A stretch of 64,000 bases of DNA from Gnetum montanum (lineage: Eukaryota > Streptophyta > Gnetopsida > Gnetales > Gnetaceae). Shown one piece after another: positions 22,960-36,849 of this stretch. Numbering within the stretch: position 1 is the stretch's first letter; the number at the start of each line of letters is the position of its first letter. A program made the position numbers and the translations under genes. The notes beneath the pieces are model-generated. The model was not told the origin of the DNA. It worked only from the letters and a program-made list of their open reading frames with translations, and searched no databases. Location: positions 379,459 through 443,458 of the forward strand of contig MNCI01007684.1 of NCBI GenBank assembly GCA_015680685.1, in the 5' to 3' direction.

Positions 22960-25100
22960 CCAATTGATCCAAAGGGTCTTAGTAAATGTAACTAAAAAAA
23001 TTTAGTTTTGGTGTCTACATGTATTTGTTTGATGTTACCTTCCTTTACTTTTTCCTTGATAAAGTAATATTGTATATCAATATGCTTTTATTTTTTATGA
23101 AAAACATATTCATTTGAAAGTTTTATAGCTAAATTTTTTTCATGATATAATTTCATGGAAAGATCTACATAAAAGCTAAGATGATTCATGATTTTCTTTA
23201 ATAAAAGAATAGGTTGGATACATCTTGTTATGGTAATAAATTCTACATCACAAGTTGAAAACTAATAGATGTTTTCTTTCTTGATTTCTAATATATAGCA
23301 TTGTTTGCATGAAATATTATGGCTTCTAACATAGACTTTCTATCATATTCATTGCCTTCTAAATCAACATATGATTAACCATGAAATTGTCCATCATCTT
23401 TGGTGTAAATTATTTTGTGGTCTAATGTGCCTTTCACATATCTTGGTATATGGATGAGAGCATTTAGATAATATTTTCTAGACTCTTGCTTAACCTTGAT
23501 GGAAGAGAGGTGATAAATTTCAAATCTATTCTTGTATGATAAGAAAAACTAAGTCCTCCAATCATGCTTCTATATGAAATGGCATTAACTACATTTGTTG
23601 TGTCTTTATTTTCAAATTTATGTTATGATGGAGAGAAGTCTTGGTGGTCTTTTCTTTGTCAATTTTGAATTTTTTTGAAATGGTTGTAGCATATTTTTTT
23701 TTATGGACATTGATTCCCTCATAGTCTTGGTCAAATTTTATTCCAAGAAAATACTTCAATTCTCCTAGGTCTTATATTTAAATTCATTCTTCATGTTTGC
23801 CTTCAAGTCCTTTAATAGTTTATCATTTGTAGTCATAAAAATGAGATCATCTACATACAAAGAGATTATTATGAAGCCCTTATTATCATGTCTATAATAC
23901 AAGATTTATTTACACATGTAAGATGAGCATCCTTTCTTTATTAGTTATTCATAGATTATATGGAACTAACCTCTAAGAGCATGTTTTAAGCCATATAGGA
24001 ATTTTTTTAATTTGTAAACTTTTTCTTCCTTTCCTTTGATGGTGTATCCTTCTAGTTGATGAATATACACTTCTTCTTTAATGTTATCATTTAGGTAGAC
24101 TAATTTTACATTCACCTAATGTAGTTTCAGTTTGTGATGAGTAGCAATTAAGAGGATGAGTTTAATGGTTTTGAATATTGCAACTAGACCAAACATTTCC
24201 TCATATTCTATGTGTTTTATTTGTTTGAAACCTCTTGTTATAAGTCTTCCTTTTTGTTTGATGAATTTTCCTTTTTCATTAAATTTGGTATTCTACAACC
24301 ACTTGGAATCAATTATCTTTTTCATTTATATTTGTTAACTAATTTTCATAGCTTGTCTCCATCATGGCTTTGCATTCTTTGTTCATGGCTATTTTCACTT
24401 TCATTTAATGCTTCTTCTAGTATTTTTTTATTCTACATTCTAGAGGATTTGAGAGATTTGGATTGCTATGACTTTTTTGTTGGGAAATTTGATAAGCTAA
24501 TTTCCAACTCCTTCTATATTAGGATGCTTACCATATCCTATTTTTATTCTATCAATTTAAGTTAGTTTGTATTATAGAATATGATACTTGTATGATGTCA
24601 TGTGATTAGAAAAACCATTGTCTAGAATCCAACGATCTTACTTAATTATATTATTAGAATTGAGAGCTTTGTAATTACCTTAGTTTTCCTCTTGATTTGA
24701 GGATAAGGTTGTTACGTATGCATGATTATTATCCTAGATTTATAGAGCATCAAGTCCAACTTTATACCAACATACTTTTATGGTGTGACCTCTTTTTTTA
24801 CAAAGAATGTATGAAGGAATGGAATAGTGCATTTGTGCTAAAATTATTGGGAATGCAGACCAATAGGACTTAACCTCTTCTTAACCTATGATAAAACTAG
24901 CCTAACTACAAGGTGGATTGTTGATTACATCAAGGTCATCCCAAATTATCAATATAGCTAAGAAGAGCAAAACTTTCAACTAGACTTGCATTACAAATGC
25001 TTCAAAAATTCATCAATAAAGTTTCTATTTCTTGATTTCTATTCTAAACATAATGTTCACATGTTTATTTTATGTTCCATTCAAATTCTTAAATGAAACA
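22960..25100 (-). pseudogene. Element J: Ty1/copia RT and RNase H
   Basis: Minus-strand wording gives the copia RT order: KGRLITRGFKQ (about 24220-24260), YEEMFGLVAIFKTIKLI, KVYKLKKFLYGLKHALRG (about 23970-24030) and the catalytic LYVDDLIF (about 23838-23870). RNase H follows with a worn STAEAE-like block (about 23230-23270) and NEYVFHKK.KHIDIQYYFI near 23080-23130, the usual NPVFHKRTKHIDI block. Stops and shifts make it inactive. Sequence 25100-25550 could hold its integrase, but I cannot show this. Confidence 0.85.
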
Positions 25101-25551
25101 TGCATGTTCATTATATAAATTTATAATATCATGATCCTTCCTATCTATTGTTACTTTCTATCTAGAGAACTGCCTAATGTTACATCTCTCATCTAAACCA
25201 CCAAATCTAGTTGGAGTTTGATCAACATGGTATATGTTCTACACTAAGACTATCATCAACAAATGATTTTGTGTTTTGCCTCTTGCCTCTTCCTAAGAGT
25301 TCTATCTCTATGTAACTTCATCATTTAAATAATTATCTTGTTTTGAATGCTCCACTACTTTAAACTTCCTCTTCTGGATCGTGTTAACAAGCTTCTCTCT
25401 CATTTAAATATTAATCAAGGCATTTTTGAAATGACCTCTATTTCATTCCATCTACCTATTTTTCTCACCTTAAAAGAAATTTTAAGCTATTAAGAATTGA
25501 AGATGTATGACCAAGTGAAAACATACTACAATACAATATTATGATAGCTAG

Positions 25552-26392
25552 TGATGAGTGATGAGAGTACCCTACATCTAACCATACAAATCACAAGTGT
25601 TGCATGCAATCCAATTGTAATCTATGAATGGATTAGTGTAGCTTCTAGAGAGTTAAATATTTTTTGTTAATGGTTGGCTGGTCACTTAAGTTAATTATGG
25701 TCAAAGTTTATAGTTTAAATAAAAGTGAGGCATATGATATAATGTTATTTCATAGTCTATAAGCTAAAGTAAAACATGACAAATAAGTGAATATTTAATA
25801 TTAAATTTAATTAATTAAAAAATAAATTCTATACTATCCTAACGATGATAGGCATATATTCCCAACCTTTCGTACACATCTTAGATCAATATAAGCACTA
25901 ATAGAATTACCAAGTAACATTGTATTTGGTATACAAAGTGATATCACTACTAGGTTATTAGATAATTATATGTTATAATCGATAATGATTGTACTTATTC
26001 CATCAAGTTACTAAGATGCACTGGAAATATAAACATTACACTAAATATAAATGAATTTAAATTATAATAGAAAGTAAAGTGCATTAAAAAGTAAATCAAA
26101 GCTAGGTAAAATGCTAATTTATTTATTTTCCTTCCATATACTTTACACATTGCATTAAAATAGTAGGCGATGTCATAAAAAAATTCAACATTGTACTTTG
26201 TTTACACAACACTTGCAACTAAGTCAAAATTAATGTAGTGCATTAGTTACATATAACTACAAAATTTAACATCATGTACATTATAACTGAAAATTGATGT
26301 CATGCATCATTTACACTTGTTTCACAAAAAAAATTATAACTAATGCTGAACATTAGTCTATTTCCCCTACAACTAATTCTCCTTCCTCATCA
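25552..26392 (-). repeat. LTR of element F (841 bp)
   Basis: Plus-strand ends are TGATGAGTGATGAG (25552) and CTTCCTCATCA (26392). The interior matches the D, A and E LTRs (ACATCTAACCATACAAATCACAAG-type block at the left, then blocks reading ACCAAGTAACA and TACTAGGTTA). Orientation is as for A, so this would be the 3' LTR of a minus-strand element whose body lies to the right. Confidence 0.7.
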
Positions 26393-29300
26393 TTGCTATT
26401 TATCTACATGGATTTCAAGTCTGTTGTTGTAGCTAGATCTTGGTTGCTCTCTCCTAGATCTATTAAGAAAATTATAAGTATTTCTTTATGACATTAAACA
26501 ACATGTGCTATAAGAAGTAAATACTTATCTTTCATGTCCTTATACATTTCAAGAATCCTTTTTTCTACTTTCTCTAGACTCAGGTTTGATGTTTGTAAAT
26601 TTTCAAACACTAAAATAGGAATCTTCAACAAAATATTTGCCCACATTTTTTATGTTCTCTTTGCTCCTTTAAGTTTATGTCATTTTCTTCATCCTCTTAT
26701 GTAGGTTTCTATTAAAGAGCCCTTTCTTACTTTATGAGTGTGATCACCACCACACTACTAGCAAAATCTTTTATTTTTCTTTAACAATCTATGGTACTCT
26801 CTCTTGCTCTTCCATGTTGTAGCTTAATTTTGTAATCTTATCATGAAGCATGTCATGACTAATGTATATTTTTTCACTCCATGAGAGCTTTTTGAAACTC
26901 CAAAGCCTTGCTATTCTCTTTCTAGTAAGCTCTAGCTAGAGGATTATTTCTAACCATTTTTCTTCCAAAAACATCTACTTCTACTAATTCTAATTACTTT
27001 AACATCTTTATTTCTCTCTTATAATTTGCTTCCTCCATCCACACTTGCTCTAATCTACCTAATAGTATGCCATTTGCATTTGCTTATTTAATAGTCAATA
27101 CCTTTATATCCTTCATGTAATTTAGAGCATCACTTATTTTTCCTACTTTCCTTCTGAAACATCAACAGCTATCATTGGGTCTTTGAATGTCAACTAAACT
27201 TCACTCAATTTTATTATCATTTATATGATAAAGAATTATGTTAGTCATGATGTATGCCAAGCTCAACATTGATACTCATTTCAAATACGTATGTTCTCTT
27301 AGAGAGAGAATGTTTAGCTTCTACTCCATATCTTCTGCTAACCCCTCCATTATAAATTGCTTGTCTTTCACACAATCCCATATTTTTTTCATCCATACAA
27401 AAAATAGTTAATCAAATCTTCCATATTAATTTTACTATTTTTACATTTTTTAATAACTAAACTTATCATAGGAGGTAGATAACTTTGAACAATTTTTTTT
27501 CTTAATCAATTTGCAGACATCCTCGTCACCCAAAACTATCTTTTCTCATTTTGGAATTGTAGTTTGCATTAAGGATAAGATGTTTGTCTTTAGAATGTCA
27601 TCCCCTCCACCACCCATTTCATCTCCATCTCTCTTATCTCTTTCTTAGCTTGTTTCATCAAAGTGCAAGTCAAATGGATCAAAAAGTGAGTCAAATCCAT
27701 GTTCAGTATTCTTCCCATTTTCTCCTAACACAAGCAAGTTATCAAGAAAATCTAATTTAGCATTATTCATTCCCTCCTTCTAGCTCTTCAGTATAGAATA
27801 AAGGTTGGATTGGAGCTTCTTCATCTGTTACCTCAATGCCCTTTTCTCTTATGTAGCTTCTATGAACACATCATAATGTAGAGTTAGATGTTATCGATGT
27901 AGTATATCACTTGAACCTTAAAAATAGATCTAATGTTAAACATAATATTATACCTAGTGCTAATATAACATTGATGTCTCATGTTAGTACTTAACCTTAG
28001 TAAGACTTAGGCTATAGAAATAATCAAAATTAATTAACCAAAACTAACTTAAGTATAGAAACCAAAGCCAAATTAAAACCATGAACTACTTACTTATTTT
28101 CTCTTGTAGGGCTTCCTACAACACCTTCATTATGGGAGTCTTAGAAGATAATTCTTCCTTCATAGGCTTAGAAAGAGATTTTTTCTTTCTAGAAGCCTTT
28201 TCCTTCTCCACTATTCTAGAGGTGCTCTCTAAAATGCCCTCCTTCCTCATTGCGACATTGTCACTTATTTTGCTCTATGGCTCTTATATGCTTTGCATCA
28301 TAGAGGTAGCCACTTCTTCTTTGGTCCTTGATGCTAACACCAATAGACCTTTACCACCAATGTTGTATGCTAACATTAGAGTCCCCAAGTGCTGACATAG
28401 TGGGGGCTCAAGGTCTACCTCAAAAGTACTATCTAGTTACTTCTCTCAACCTATAGTAAATAAAATTTCCACCACTTTTATTAATCCATGATAAAACGCA
28501 AAATTAAGTCATTTTCTCATGATTTTCTTCTTTCTCTTCTTTTCTTCTTGGAAGAGCTTTTCTATCTCATTAACCACTCTTTACCAAATGACTAATGTTT
28601 AGTCTATCATCCTTCCCTATGACATAGTCTGATACAACTCATATAACTACCTAAGGATGAGTTCCCATCTTTGTTCAATTTCATTGCAAAATAGATGTTC
28701 AATGAACAAGGGGAAGAGCTTCATTAACTCTTTATTTTTCCCCTTGTAAACATTGAAAGTATCTCACTTTTTAGATTACATCCATTCCTACACTACTAAT
28801 AGCTTCATAGAATCAAATTTGAAGCCATCAATTGTAACTTTCCTTTCTAGGAAGCTAAGCCAATATTTGAGTGTTGTAGGACCTCATGAGATGACTATCT
28901 ATTTCTTATCCATGCAAACAAAAAAAATAGTCTTTTCTACCGAATAGCTCTTAATTAGACCTACACACTCTCCTACACTTGGATATGACTATTTCGGTTC
29001 TAGAATGCATACAATTCCATCCTTGATAAATTTTCTCAAGTACTTTATCCCTTCTCCTTCAAAAAGCTCCTTTTGAATGATTTAAGCCTTGATGATTATC
29101 CTAACTTTAAACTCTTCCACCAAACTAGTCACAACTATAAACATGAAGTCATATAGGCTTTATTAGTTGTTTTAACAATAAGTATAATATTTAAAACATT
29201 GTATCCTTTTTAACAAAATGTCACCAGAGGTGCTTACATTGTTTTGTAAGATGATTTTGAATACCTTGGGCCATTCAACATTCTATTCATGGGTCTTACC

Positions 29301-30100
29301 CCATAATGGATGTAGGCACCCTTTATTCTCAAACTTATTCCAAAACCAATGGAGTCTAGTACTTTTTTACTAGCCTTCAAAATATTTCATTACCTATGGG
29401 CTCCAATTGTGATGTTAAACCAAATCCCGTAGGAGCGTCTTCAAGAACTGAAAGTGGTCTTGTCGCTAAACATCAAGATCCATGAACCTATGTGACTAGC
29501 CTAAGTTAGTTAAGAATCAATTTTTCTAGAAATTTTTCAAACTATTGCTAACTTATCTTTCAACAAAAATTCATGATTTGGGTATATTTGACATTGTAGT
29601 TAACATCTGTATTTCAAGGAGCAATGTACTATTAGCATTGAATTGTTGATACTCTTTCTTTTTTCACAATTTATCCAAATATTTCTTGTACACTAGGCAT
29701 TCTAGGATAATTCTTCTATCTTTAACCACTACTCATAAATGACCTCGATCAATTCAGTAGGGAATCTAGGAAGGATGCACTCCATAGCCCTTAGGGCAGT
29801 GTCTTTTCCCAAGCCAATATAGATCGTTACGTGAAAATGGTTGATGCAAAACCTTAAAAACTCATTAGCTTCTTTCCTTACCCATAACTTCTATAGAATA
29901 AAAGAGGAATCATCAAATAATTCTTGATTGGTCCCATCCTACTTCTCTTATTTTCCAAAATACTTCTCTTGTTGACTACCAAGAAAAGCATTGGCTTAAT
30001 CATCAGGGGCCTAGTTGCTACAGCATTCCTACGTTAACAAGTTTGTAATAGTTAACCATATTTTATGTCAAAAACATAGTTCAACATGTCGTTCTTGTTT
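26353..30100 (-). pseudogene. Body of element F: long unrecognised ORF
   Basis: The minus strand can be read, with stops, as a long protein. It includes GKEANEFLRFCINHFHVTIY (about 29830-29880), SYPSVGECVGLIKSYSVEK (about 28920-28990), GPTTLKYWLSFLERKVTIDG (about 28830-28890), a Lys/Glu-rich part, LGTLMLAYNIGGKGLLVLAS (about 28330-28395) and an acidic end NDEEGELVVGEID that runs into the LTR as in D and E. No RT, integrase or protease motif is seen. It may be a distant relative of the D/E ORF or a different passenger; I do not recognise it. The right edge near 30100 is where element C begins. Confidence 0.45.
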
Positions 30101-30129
30101 CTAATATCATATGTTGATATTCATGTAAA

Positions 30130-30960
30130 GATTTAGAGTATTGCACAACTCATTCTCTATCTACTAGAAGGAAAACCCCATATCCATATTACCCTCTTCA
30201 TCCTTCTACATATGTCCCTCCATCTTTAACCTAGTTATTACTTGTGCCATCAATGCAGGAAGAAATTTTGTCTTAGCCATAATAATGCAATGCAACAAGG
30301 GCTATCAACTTATAGCTAACTCCTTAGCTGAGTGGTTTGGAAGCTAGATCATGAAAAAGGCTTTTCTTTTGATCCAACAGCCCAATTAAACCATCATATA
30401 CACATGTAGTTGGAAATCCTACTTTTTCATCTCCCTTTGCATCTAATTCATTTGAGTCCCCTTCAAACCAAACACCTCCTAGAGTGCATACCATAATGTT
30501 ACCTATTGTGGTAATTGACTAGATAAAGGCTGGCCACCTTCCTAAGAAACTATCTAATCCTAGAATTCCCCTTATTTTCCTTCAAATCATTTGGAATGAG
30601 CCTTACAAAGTTCTTCTGGATTAAGGTTCTGGTATAAATATGATTTTCCATGAGATGTAAAAGGTCTGAAACCTCCCTCCACTAAAAAAGAGCAACATCT
30701 AACTTGAGTTGGCTAAGCAATCCATCATTATTTCCTTGGCACTAATGGAGGACATTCTAACCATCATTTGTGGGTGGTCCTACCCCACTGATTTCCTGGT
30801 GATACAAGTGGACAATTGTAAGGGGGACTTTCCAATCATTATGAAAAGGACTTGCCTAAGCACTGTTGATGCACGAGTGGGCATTAGAGATCTTTCCTTG
30901 AAACAAAAATGCATTCACAAAGATAGAGAGGAAGAGAGTTCCATACATCATGTAGAGTGA
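30130..30960 (+). pseudogene. gag tail and protease tail of element C
   Basis: The first part aligns with element A's proline-rich gag tail (shared SPSNSFESPSNQT-type wording near 30440-30470). The open frame 30709-30960 contains GWSYPTDFLVIQVDNCKGDF and FPIIMKRTCLSTVDARVGI, the C-terminal part of a Ty3/gypsy aspartic protease with the usual ILGRPWLST worn to IMKRTCLST. The catalytic motif is not readable. Confidence 0.7.
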
Positions 30961-31499
30961 CACAGGGTGCAACTATGTGTAGAAACTATGGGTCATTAAC
31001 CATGTAACTATCAAAGCATGCCATTAGTATGCTAACATATTTGAAACTCAAAGGTGCTTGTACGTAACACCCACAAAACATAAGAAAACCTAGTGGCTAC
31101 AATTGATGTTGGAAGTAACACACTCTGCATGGAACCTACTGAGAGCCTAACATGTGCCTATGTAGAAGGCATAGATGAACTAGAGAAGGTTCATCACTAG
31201 CTTTCTGAAAATGCACATGATGATACCTATTGGGGAGAATTGGAAATTCTTGAAAATTTTAAACAAGAGGTCCTTGAGTTAAAAACTCTACCTACTATCA
31301 TGGAATACACATTCTTAAAAATGAAAAGCTGGTAATAATCAATGGAAATCTTGCTCCTGAATAGAAGTAGATGCTGCTGAATGTGGTTGACAAATGGCCA
31401 ACAACCTTTACTTGTTCATATCCTGAACTCACGGGGATTAATCCTAGGATATGCTAGCATTGTATCTACACTAATTTGACCATGAAGCCAGAAAGGTAG

Positions 31500-32740
31500 T
31501 TGTAGTGTCGGTTGAACCCTAAATTAAAGCAGATCATCAAAGAGAAAATCAAACAACTCCTCAATGTGGGATTTATCTCTCCCATTGTGGATAGTAAGTG
31601 GGTTAGCCCACTCATGATTATGCTAAAGAAAGGTGACAAGTGGCAAATCTGCATCGATTTTCAACTATTGAATATGACAACATTCAAAGACCACTTCCCG
31701 TTGCCATTTTTGCATCAAGTGTTGGATACTATTTCTAGGAATTACTATTATAGTTTTCTAAATGGTTATAATGACTATAATCAAATCCAAATCATGCCAG
31801 CGGATTAGGCCAAAACAACATTTATGAGTTGCTAGGAAACTTTTGCATATCAAAAGATGCCACTTGGCCTATGCAATGGCCCTACCACAATCCAACACCT
31901 AGTCTTAAGTATTTTTTAGTAGTAGATTGATAGTGAGGTGGAATTTCTCATGGATGAATTCTCCACTTATGGAGCTAAATTTGAGCAATCCTTGGACCAC
32001 CTTGAGCAATTACTCAAAAGATGTGTGGAAACAAAGCTACGGCTTGATTGGCAAAAGAGTCATCTAATGATCTACAAGGACATTGTATTGGGGCATAGAA
32101 TCTCACAAGCAAGGATCAAGGTAGAACTCAAAAAGATAAAGGTCATTCAAGGAATCACTCACCAACCCAAAACTATCAAAGATGTTCAGTCATTCCTTTG
32201 ACACACTAGCTACCACCAATAATTTATAGAGAATTTCTGTAAGATCATGAAATTGTTGGTCAAGCTAACAAAGTAAGATGCTCCATTTTTCTCGACCAAG
32301 GAATGTGAAAAAGCATTCCAATAGCTAAAGGAGAAACTTGTAGAAATCACAATTCTATAGGCATACAACTATTCTAAACCATTTCACATTATAACATCTG
32401 CATCAAATTATGCCTTGGGGGTTATTCTTACATAGTTAGATGACAAGAAATTCCCATATTACATCCACTATGCAAGCCAAAGCATTGTGGGTGCATATCT
32501 AAACTACAGTCCCATAGAAAAAGAATTGATGGTATTGGTGTTTTCTCTAGAGAAGTTCAAGTACTATGTGCTTGGATACAAAGTGTTTGTGGACACAAAC
32601 CATAGTGCAATTATCTTTTTGATGAATAAGCCAACGATGAGCCCTTTTATCATATGATGGCTAGTGATCTTGTAAGAATTTGATCTTATGATGATATACC
32701 AAAAGGAAACTAAGATTGTGGTCACTCACCACTTATCTCA
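31500..32740 (+). pseudogene. Reverse transcriptase and RNase H of element C
   Basis: The frame 31512-31808 reads IKQLLNVGFISPIVDSKWVS, then LKKGDKWQICIDFQLLN, KDHFPLPFLHQVLD and YYSFLNGYNDYNQIQI, a clear Ty3/gypsy RT N-terminal half. After a break, 31938-32201 gives FLMDEFSTYG (the catalytic [Y/F]xDD place, here MDEF), then LGHRISQARIKVELKKI. RNase H follows with KYYVLGYKVFVDTNHSAIIF and HHLSQL (usually ADHLSRL). The changed catalytic box and the stops show that it is dead. Confidence 0.9.
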
Positions 32741-34080
32741 GTTATGATGGGACAACAAAGAGGAGGAAATTCCATTGTCTAATCAATTTTATAATGAACT
32801 TCTCTTTGCTAGGGCTATAACTGAACAAATGCCCATAGAGCCTAAATGGTACAATGGCATTCTTACCTTTCTTCTCACTCAAGAGATTCCATAAGGATTG
32901 GGCCACCAAAAGAAACAATAGTTTCTTCATTAGGTAAAATGCTTCATAAAGATCAACGAGCATCTCTACAAGGTGTGTGTCAATGGCCTAGTTTTTTGGT
33001 GTGTCCTTGATGTTAATCAACTACATGTTCTCTAGGACATTCATGAGGATCCTTTTGGGGGCCACTATGTTGAGAAACACACAACCATTAAAATCTTAAT
33101 GCCAAGGTATTTTTGGCCAATAATGTTTGGGGATTCTCACCAATTTATCCACTCTTGTGAATGTTGCCAACAAGATGGTGGAATGACTACTCGAATCAAG
33201 GGACCTTAGCAATGAATTCAACTACTAGAATCCTTTAACATTAGGACAATTAACTTCATGAGTCCTATCACACCCTTGTCAAATGGAAAGGCATACATCA
33301 TAGTCACTATTGACTATTATGAAATGGGCAGAAGCAGTAATCATTATCAACTATACATCTTTAATTGCTACTTAGTTTGTACAATAGAATATTGTAAATA
33401 GGTTTGGTGTGCCATGTACATTAATTTCTAATAATGGAACCCACTTTATAAGCACTACCTTTCGAAATCTCATGCAATTCTTGGGAGTTGAGCATAAATT
33501 AAGAACACCTTATCATCCCAAAGCTAATGGTCAAGATGAGGTCACAAATAGGGAATCAATAAGATTCTAATAAGAATTGTTAGCATATATAGAAGAGATT
33601 AGGGCACAAAACTCAATGATTCCCTTTGGACCTACCACTCAACATGGGAACTCTCTATTGGCTACTCTTCCTATGAGCTTGTCTAAGGAAAATTCCAACT
33701 CTTCCTATTCAATTCAAGCTTCATATACTTTTAATAGCTTGTGATCTTGACCTTGACTTAAGTTTAGCACAAATAAAAAGATTAATGAATCTCAACTTGC
33801 TAGATGAAAACTGATTGGTGGCCCTATCTATATCAAGTTCCGCAATGCATTTAACAAAAAACACCATGACCTTAGAATTAGGAAAGTTAATTTTCAGCCA
33901 AGAGCTAAGGTCCTCTACTAGAACCCCATACATGTACCTCAATGAACTAAGTTCCATACATTGTGGAAAGGACCTTATATCATTTACAAAACTTTTTTTG
34001 AGGCCATGTTGATCTACAAACTTAAGAGCTCGAACAAGAAGTACCTAGTCAACACACAATAAGTCAAACCTTTCCATGAG
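32741..34080 (+). pseudogene. Integrase of element C
   Basis: The plus strand reads FNELLFARAITEQMPIEPKW-like linker wording (32790-32850), then the zinc-binding GGHYVEKHT...SCECCQQDGG (33058-33180) and a catalytic-core block around FGVPCTLISNNGTHF-like sequence (33400-33450) and LGVEHKLRTPYHPKANGQDE (33480-33540), the usual GI.HR.STPYHPQANGQ.E. Several in-frame stops are present. The C-terminal part ends near 34080. Confidence 0.85.
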
Positions 34081-35926
34081 CTAGTGCAATAAATGCCTCA
34101 TTGAATAGACAACCATGCTCAATCTTTTGGATCTCCTCTTCCAACTTAGCCATGGGGGAGATGGTCATCCATGCTAACTATATAAGTGGCTCCTAAATTT
34201 TTCATCTTTTTGTTTTACACATTTTTATTTTACACCTTATTATTCTTATAACTTTTTGTTTGATTCCTTATGTATCTTATACCTTTTTATTTTTATGTTA
34301 TTAATTTGAACCAATTTTTGTTTTACAACATCATTAGTACATTTTATTTTTCTTAAATGTTTTACAATTTCTTGTATATTTTTTTATTTTGGTGTGATTT
34401 TCTTATTGCATTTTAATAATAATGTGCATTATTTCCAACTAGGTATAATGTGGTTTATTTGATGTGGGCATGTGCTATCTGGTTATTTTTTTATTGGGTT
34501 CTAGTTCTAACTTTGAATTTTGTCACTAATAATTAGGACATGGTTTCTTTTTCATAAAATAGGTAGTGAGTCCACAACATCCACCCATCCACAAACTCTT
34601 TGGTTTTCTTTATTCTATAAGTATGAGGTCCCTTTTTCATTAATAAAAATTTAATGAACTGGTAACCTTGGTATTGTTTGAACTTGGAAAAGATTTAAAG
34701 GTGTGAACATGGTGTGACTTCAAAGGAGACTCAGTACTCTATATGCCTTTCCACTTACTTGGCTGCAGGTGTGTTTTCATGGATTTCTTGCCATTCCCTA
34801 TAAACCAAAAATAGGAAGTTGAATAATTCTTTGCATGGTGTAATTCCCATTCCAAGAAAAAATTATAACAAAATAAAAAAAATAATGGGAATTCAAAGCA
34901 CATCCCTTAAAAAAAATAAATAGGCTACAAGCACTAGTTGTGGGACTAGAAAAATATGTTATTCATGCCTAAAGATCCGCTATAACTAAAGTCCTTTCTC
35001 ACTTCCTACTTTTCTTTCCTTCTTAAATAAGGAACCATGGTTGTTCTGTGGGAGCACTTTTGTGTCTCAAAGGGGTGGACCAATCTTAGAGTGGCGATGC
35101 AAAGTCACTGAATTTGGCTGGTTTTGGTATGGACTAAGGATCAATTTTAACAAGTCATTTAACCACAAAATTATCAAGGGACTTTATGTGACCTTAATTG
35201 GAAACTCCATTCCAATTTCTCTCTAATCCATCTATGCTTTCCATGCCTCACCTCACTACTGGTGTTCATGTTCTTGTTCAATGTCTTAGTTTGATGTGTT
35301 AGAATTCTTAGGCAGTTTCTTCTAAATTTTTGTACTTAACTTTCCATAACCATTAATCATCCATGGGGCCCACGAACTCCTTGGTTTCATCACATTTGAA
35401 CTTTTTAGAATTTAATAATGAACTGCTTATCCATTTCACCCTATTTTTTAGTCTTCCCACTAACACTATTAAAGGAATCAATCTACCATAATCACAACCT
35501 AGCCAAGTGTAGCTACCAACAAGATAAGGTACTTAAAAACTATACAATACACATTGCACACTAATTTGTGATTTTGTTGTAATTGTAGTGGAAAGCATGG
35601 ACTAGAAGTGGGACTATCATCACCAAGGAAGAAGTAGTACTACCATGTGATATAGATCCTTCATGATCATTGAATCTTCTCCCTCGCTCTTTACCTGCTA
35701 GAGGAGTTGGATGTTAGTTTTGGTGAGGGTGTTCAATTCTATTGTCATGAACATCAAATTTTATAAAAGATCCTAAATCTGTACACTTGTCCACTTAGAA
35801 TATATTTGTTCCATCTAAGTTAATTTTCATGTTACGCAATAGTCCCATACCTTCCCAATCTTATTTAAGGAATTTGTTCCTCCTTTTGGTGACTTAGGGA
35901 TGAGTTTTCATTCAGTCATGGGGCTA
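34081..35926 (+). other. Spacer between integrase and 3' LTR of element C
   Basis: T-rich sequence with no envelope-like or other recognisable frame. A short purine run GGGGGAGATGG occurs near 34154, far from the LTR; next to the LTR only ATGGGGC is seen. Athila-like elements often carry a long spacer here. The short frame 35041-35226 has no recognisable motif. Confidence 0.5.
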
Positions 35927-36777
35927 TGATGAGGTGTATTTTTATCAACTCTAATATTAGAGCCCTAATATCATGGTCTAAGAAGCAATGTTGGATATCC
36001 AATATCACAAGATATGTGCCGACTTATAAATATAGTGCTTGGGCACACAATTTGGGCATAAGTTTTGTCATAGCATACTAGAGCTCTTGCAGTTTCTTTT
36101 CTCTAGAATTAGAATATTTTCCAAAGTACCTGTAGTAGGAGTCATTGAGTGTATGGATCTTTATTTGTGCACTATTGCACTTGAGCACAGCAATGTGTGT
36201 AGCAATAAAGATAAGCTTTCTAATAAACCTTGCAGCACATTGGCTAGATTAGTTTTTTTCATGCATTTAATGTTTTGCGTAATTTTCTTTAATGCTTCTA
36301 AGTAATTAAGCTAAATTAAGCTAGCTAGATTAAATAACAATTAATTACACACATAAGTATGACCACTTTGAGCATGTGCATAATGTTTGGTAATCCTAGC
36401 AATGCCTAATGTTTGGTAACCCAATAATGTTATACAAGTTCAAGATATGTATGGAAAGTGGGATCGACTACTTATGCTAGGATAGTTAGTTATTAATTAG
36501 CAATCAAATTAATTAAATTAGTTCATAAATTAAGTTTCAATTTACTATTAATCATAGGTGAATAAAATATAAAATAATAAAAATCATGTGCCTAAATTAC
36601 ACTTAACCATATAACTAAGCTCCACAAGTGTAGTTGGGAAGACAATGATGATCACAATTAGATTTCATGTCTTGGAACTAGTGTACTTAGGAACTTAAGA
36701 TCTATAGAATTCGGCTAGATCATGCATGAACACCTATGATTCGTATGGTTGAGCATAGGGGTACTCGCAACTCATTG
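35927..36777 (+). repeat. 3' LTR of element C (LTR G, 851 bp)
   Basis: It begins TGATGAGG and ends CTCATTG (worn CTCATCA). U3 contains GGATATCCAATATC, followed by the TATAAATA box at 36025-36032. The R/U5 tail (TATGGTTGAGCATAGGGGTA) matches H and, reversed, A. Orientation agrees with element C. Confidence 0.8.
36025..36032 (+). promoter_or_regulatory. TATA box of LTR G
   Basis: TATAAATA about 100 bases into the LTR. Boxes with the same sequence and relative position occur at 14287-14294 and 44566-44573 (both minus) and 38458-38465 (plus). Confidence 0.6.
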
Positions 36778-36849
36778 AGTTGCATTATTTGTAGCATCAC
36801 AATTCAAGCATAAGATACCAATTACGAAGCATTTCTATTTGAAAACCTT

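Larger units (their letters stand above)
30110..36777 (+). mobile_element. Element C: Athila/Tat-like Ty3/gypsy element, 5'-truncated
   Basis: Plus-strand order is gag tail, protease tail (30709-30960), RT (31512-32200), RNase H (32200-32740), integrase (32790-34080), a spacer of about 1.8 kb and the 3' LTR (35927-36777). It matches element A from about 30140 on. The 5' LTR, primer site and most of gag are absent, replaced by the body of F. All coding parts contain stops. Confidence 0.85.

Noticed and set aside
24156-24565. Plus-strand hydrophobic frames
   Set aside because: They lie opposite the clear copia RT reading on the minus strand.
35041-35226. Possible envelope-like ORF after the integrase of element C
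   Set aside because: Only 61 codons, no membrane segment or motif, and no matching frame could be shown in A.
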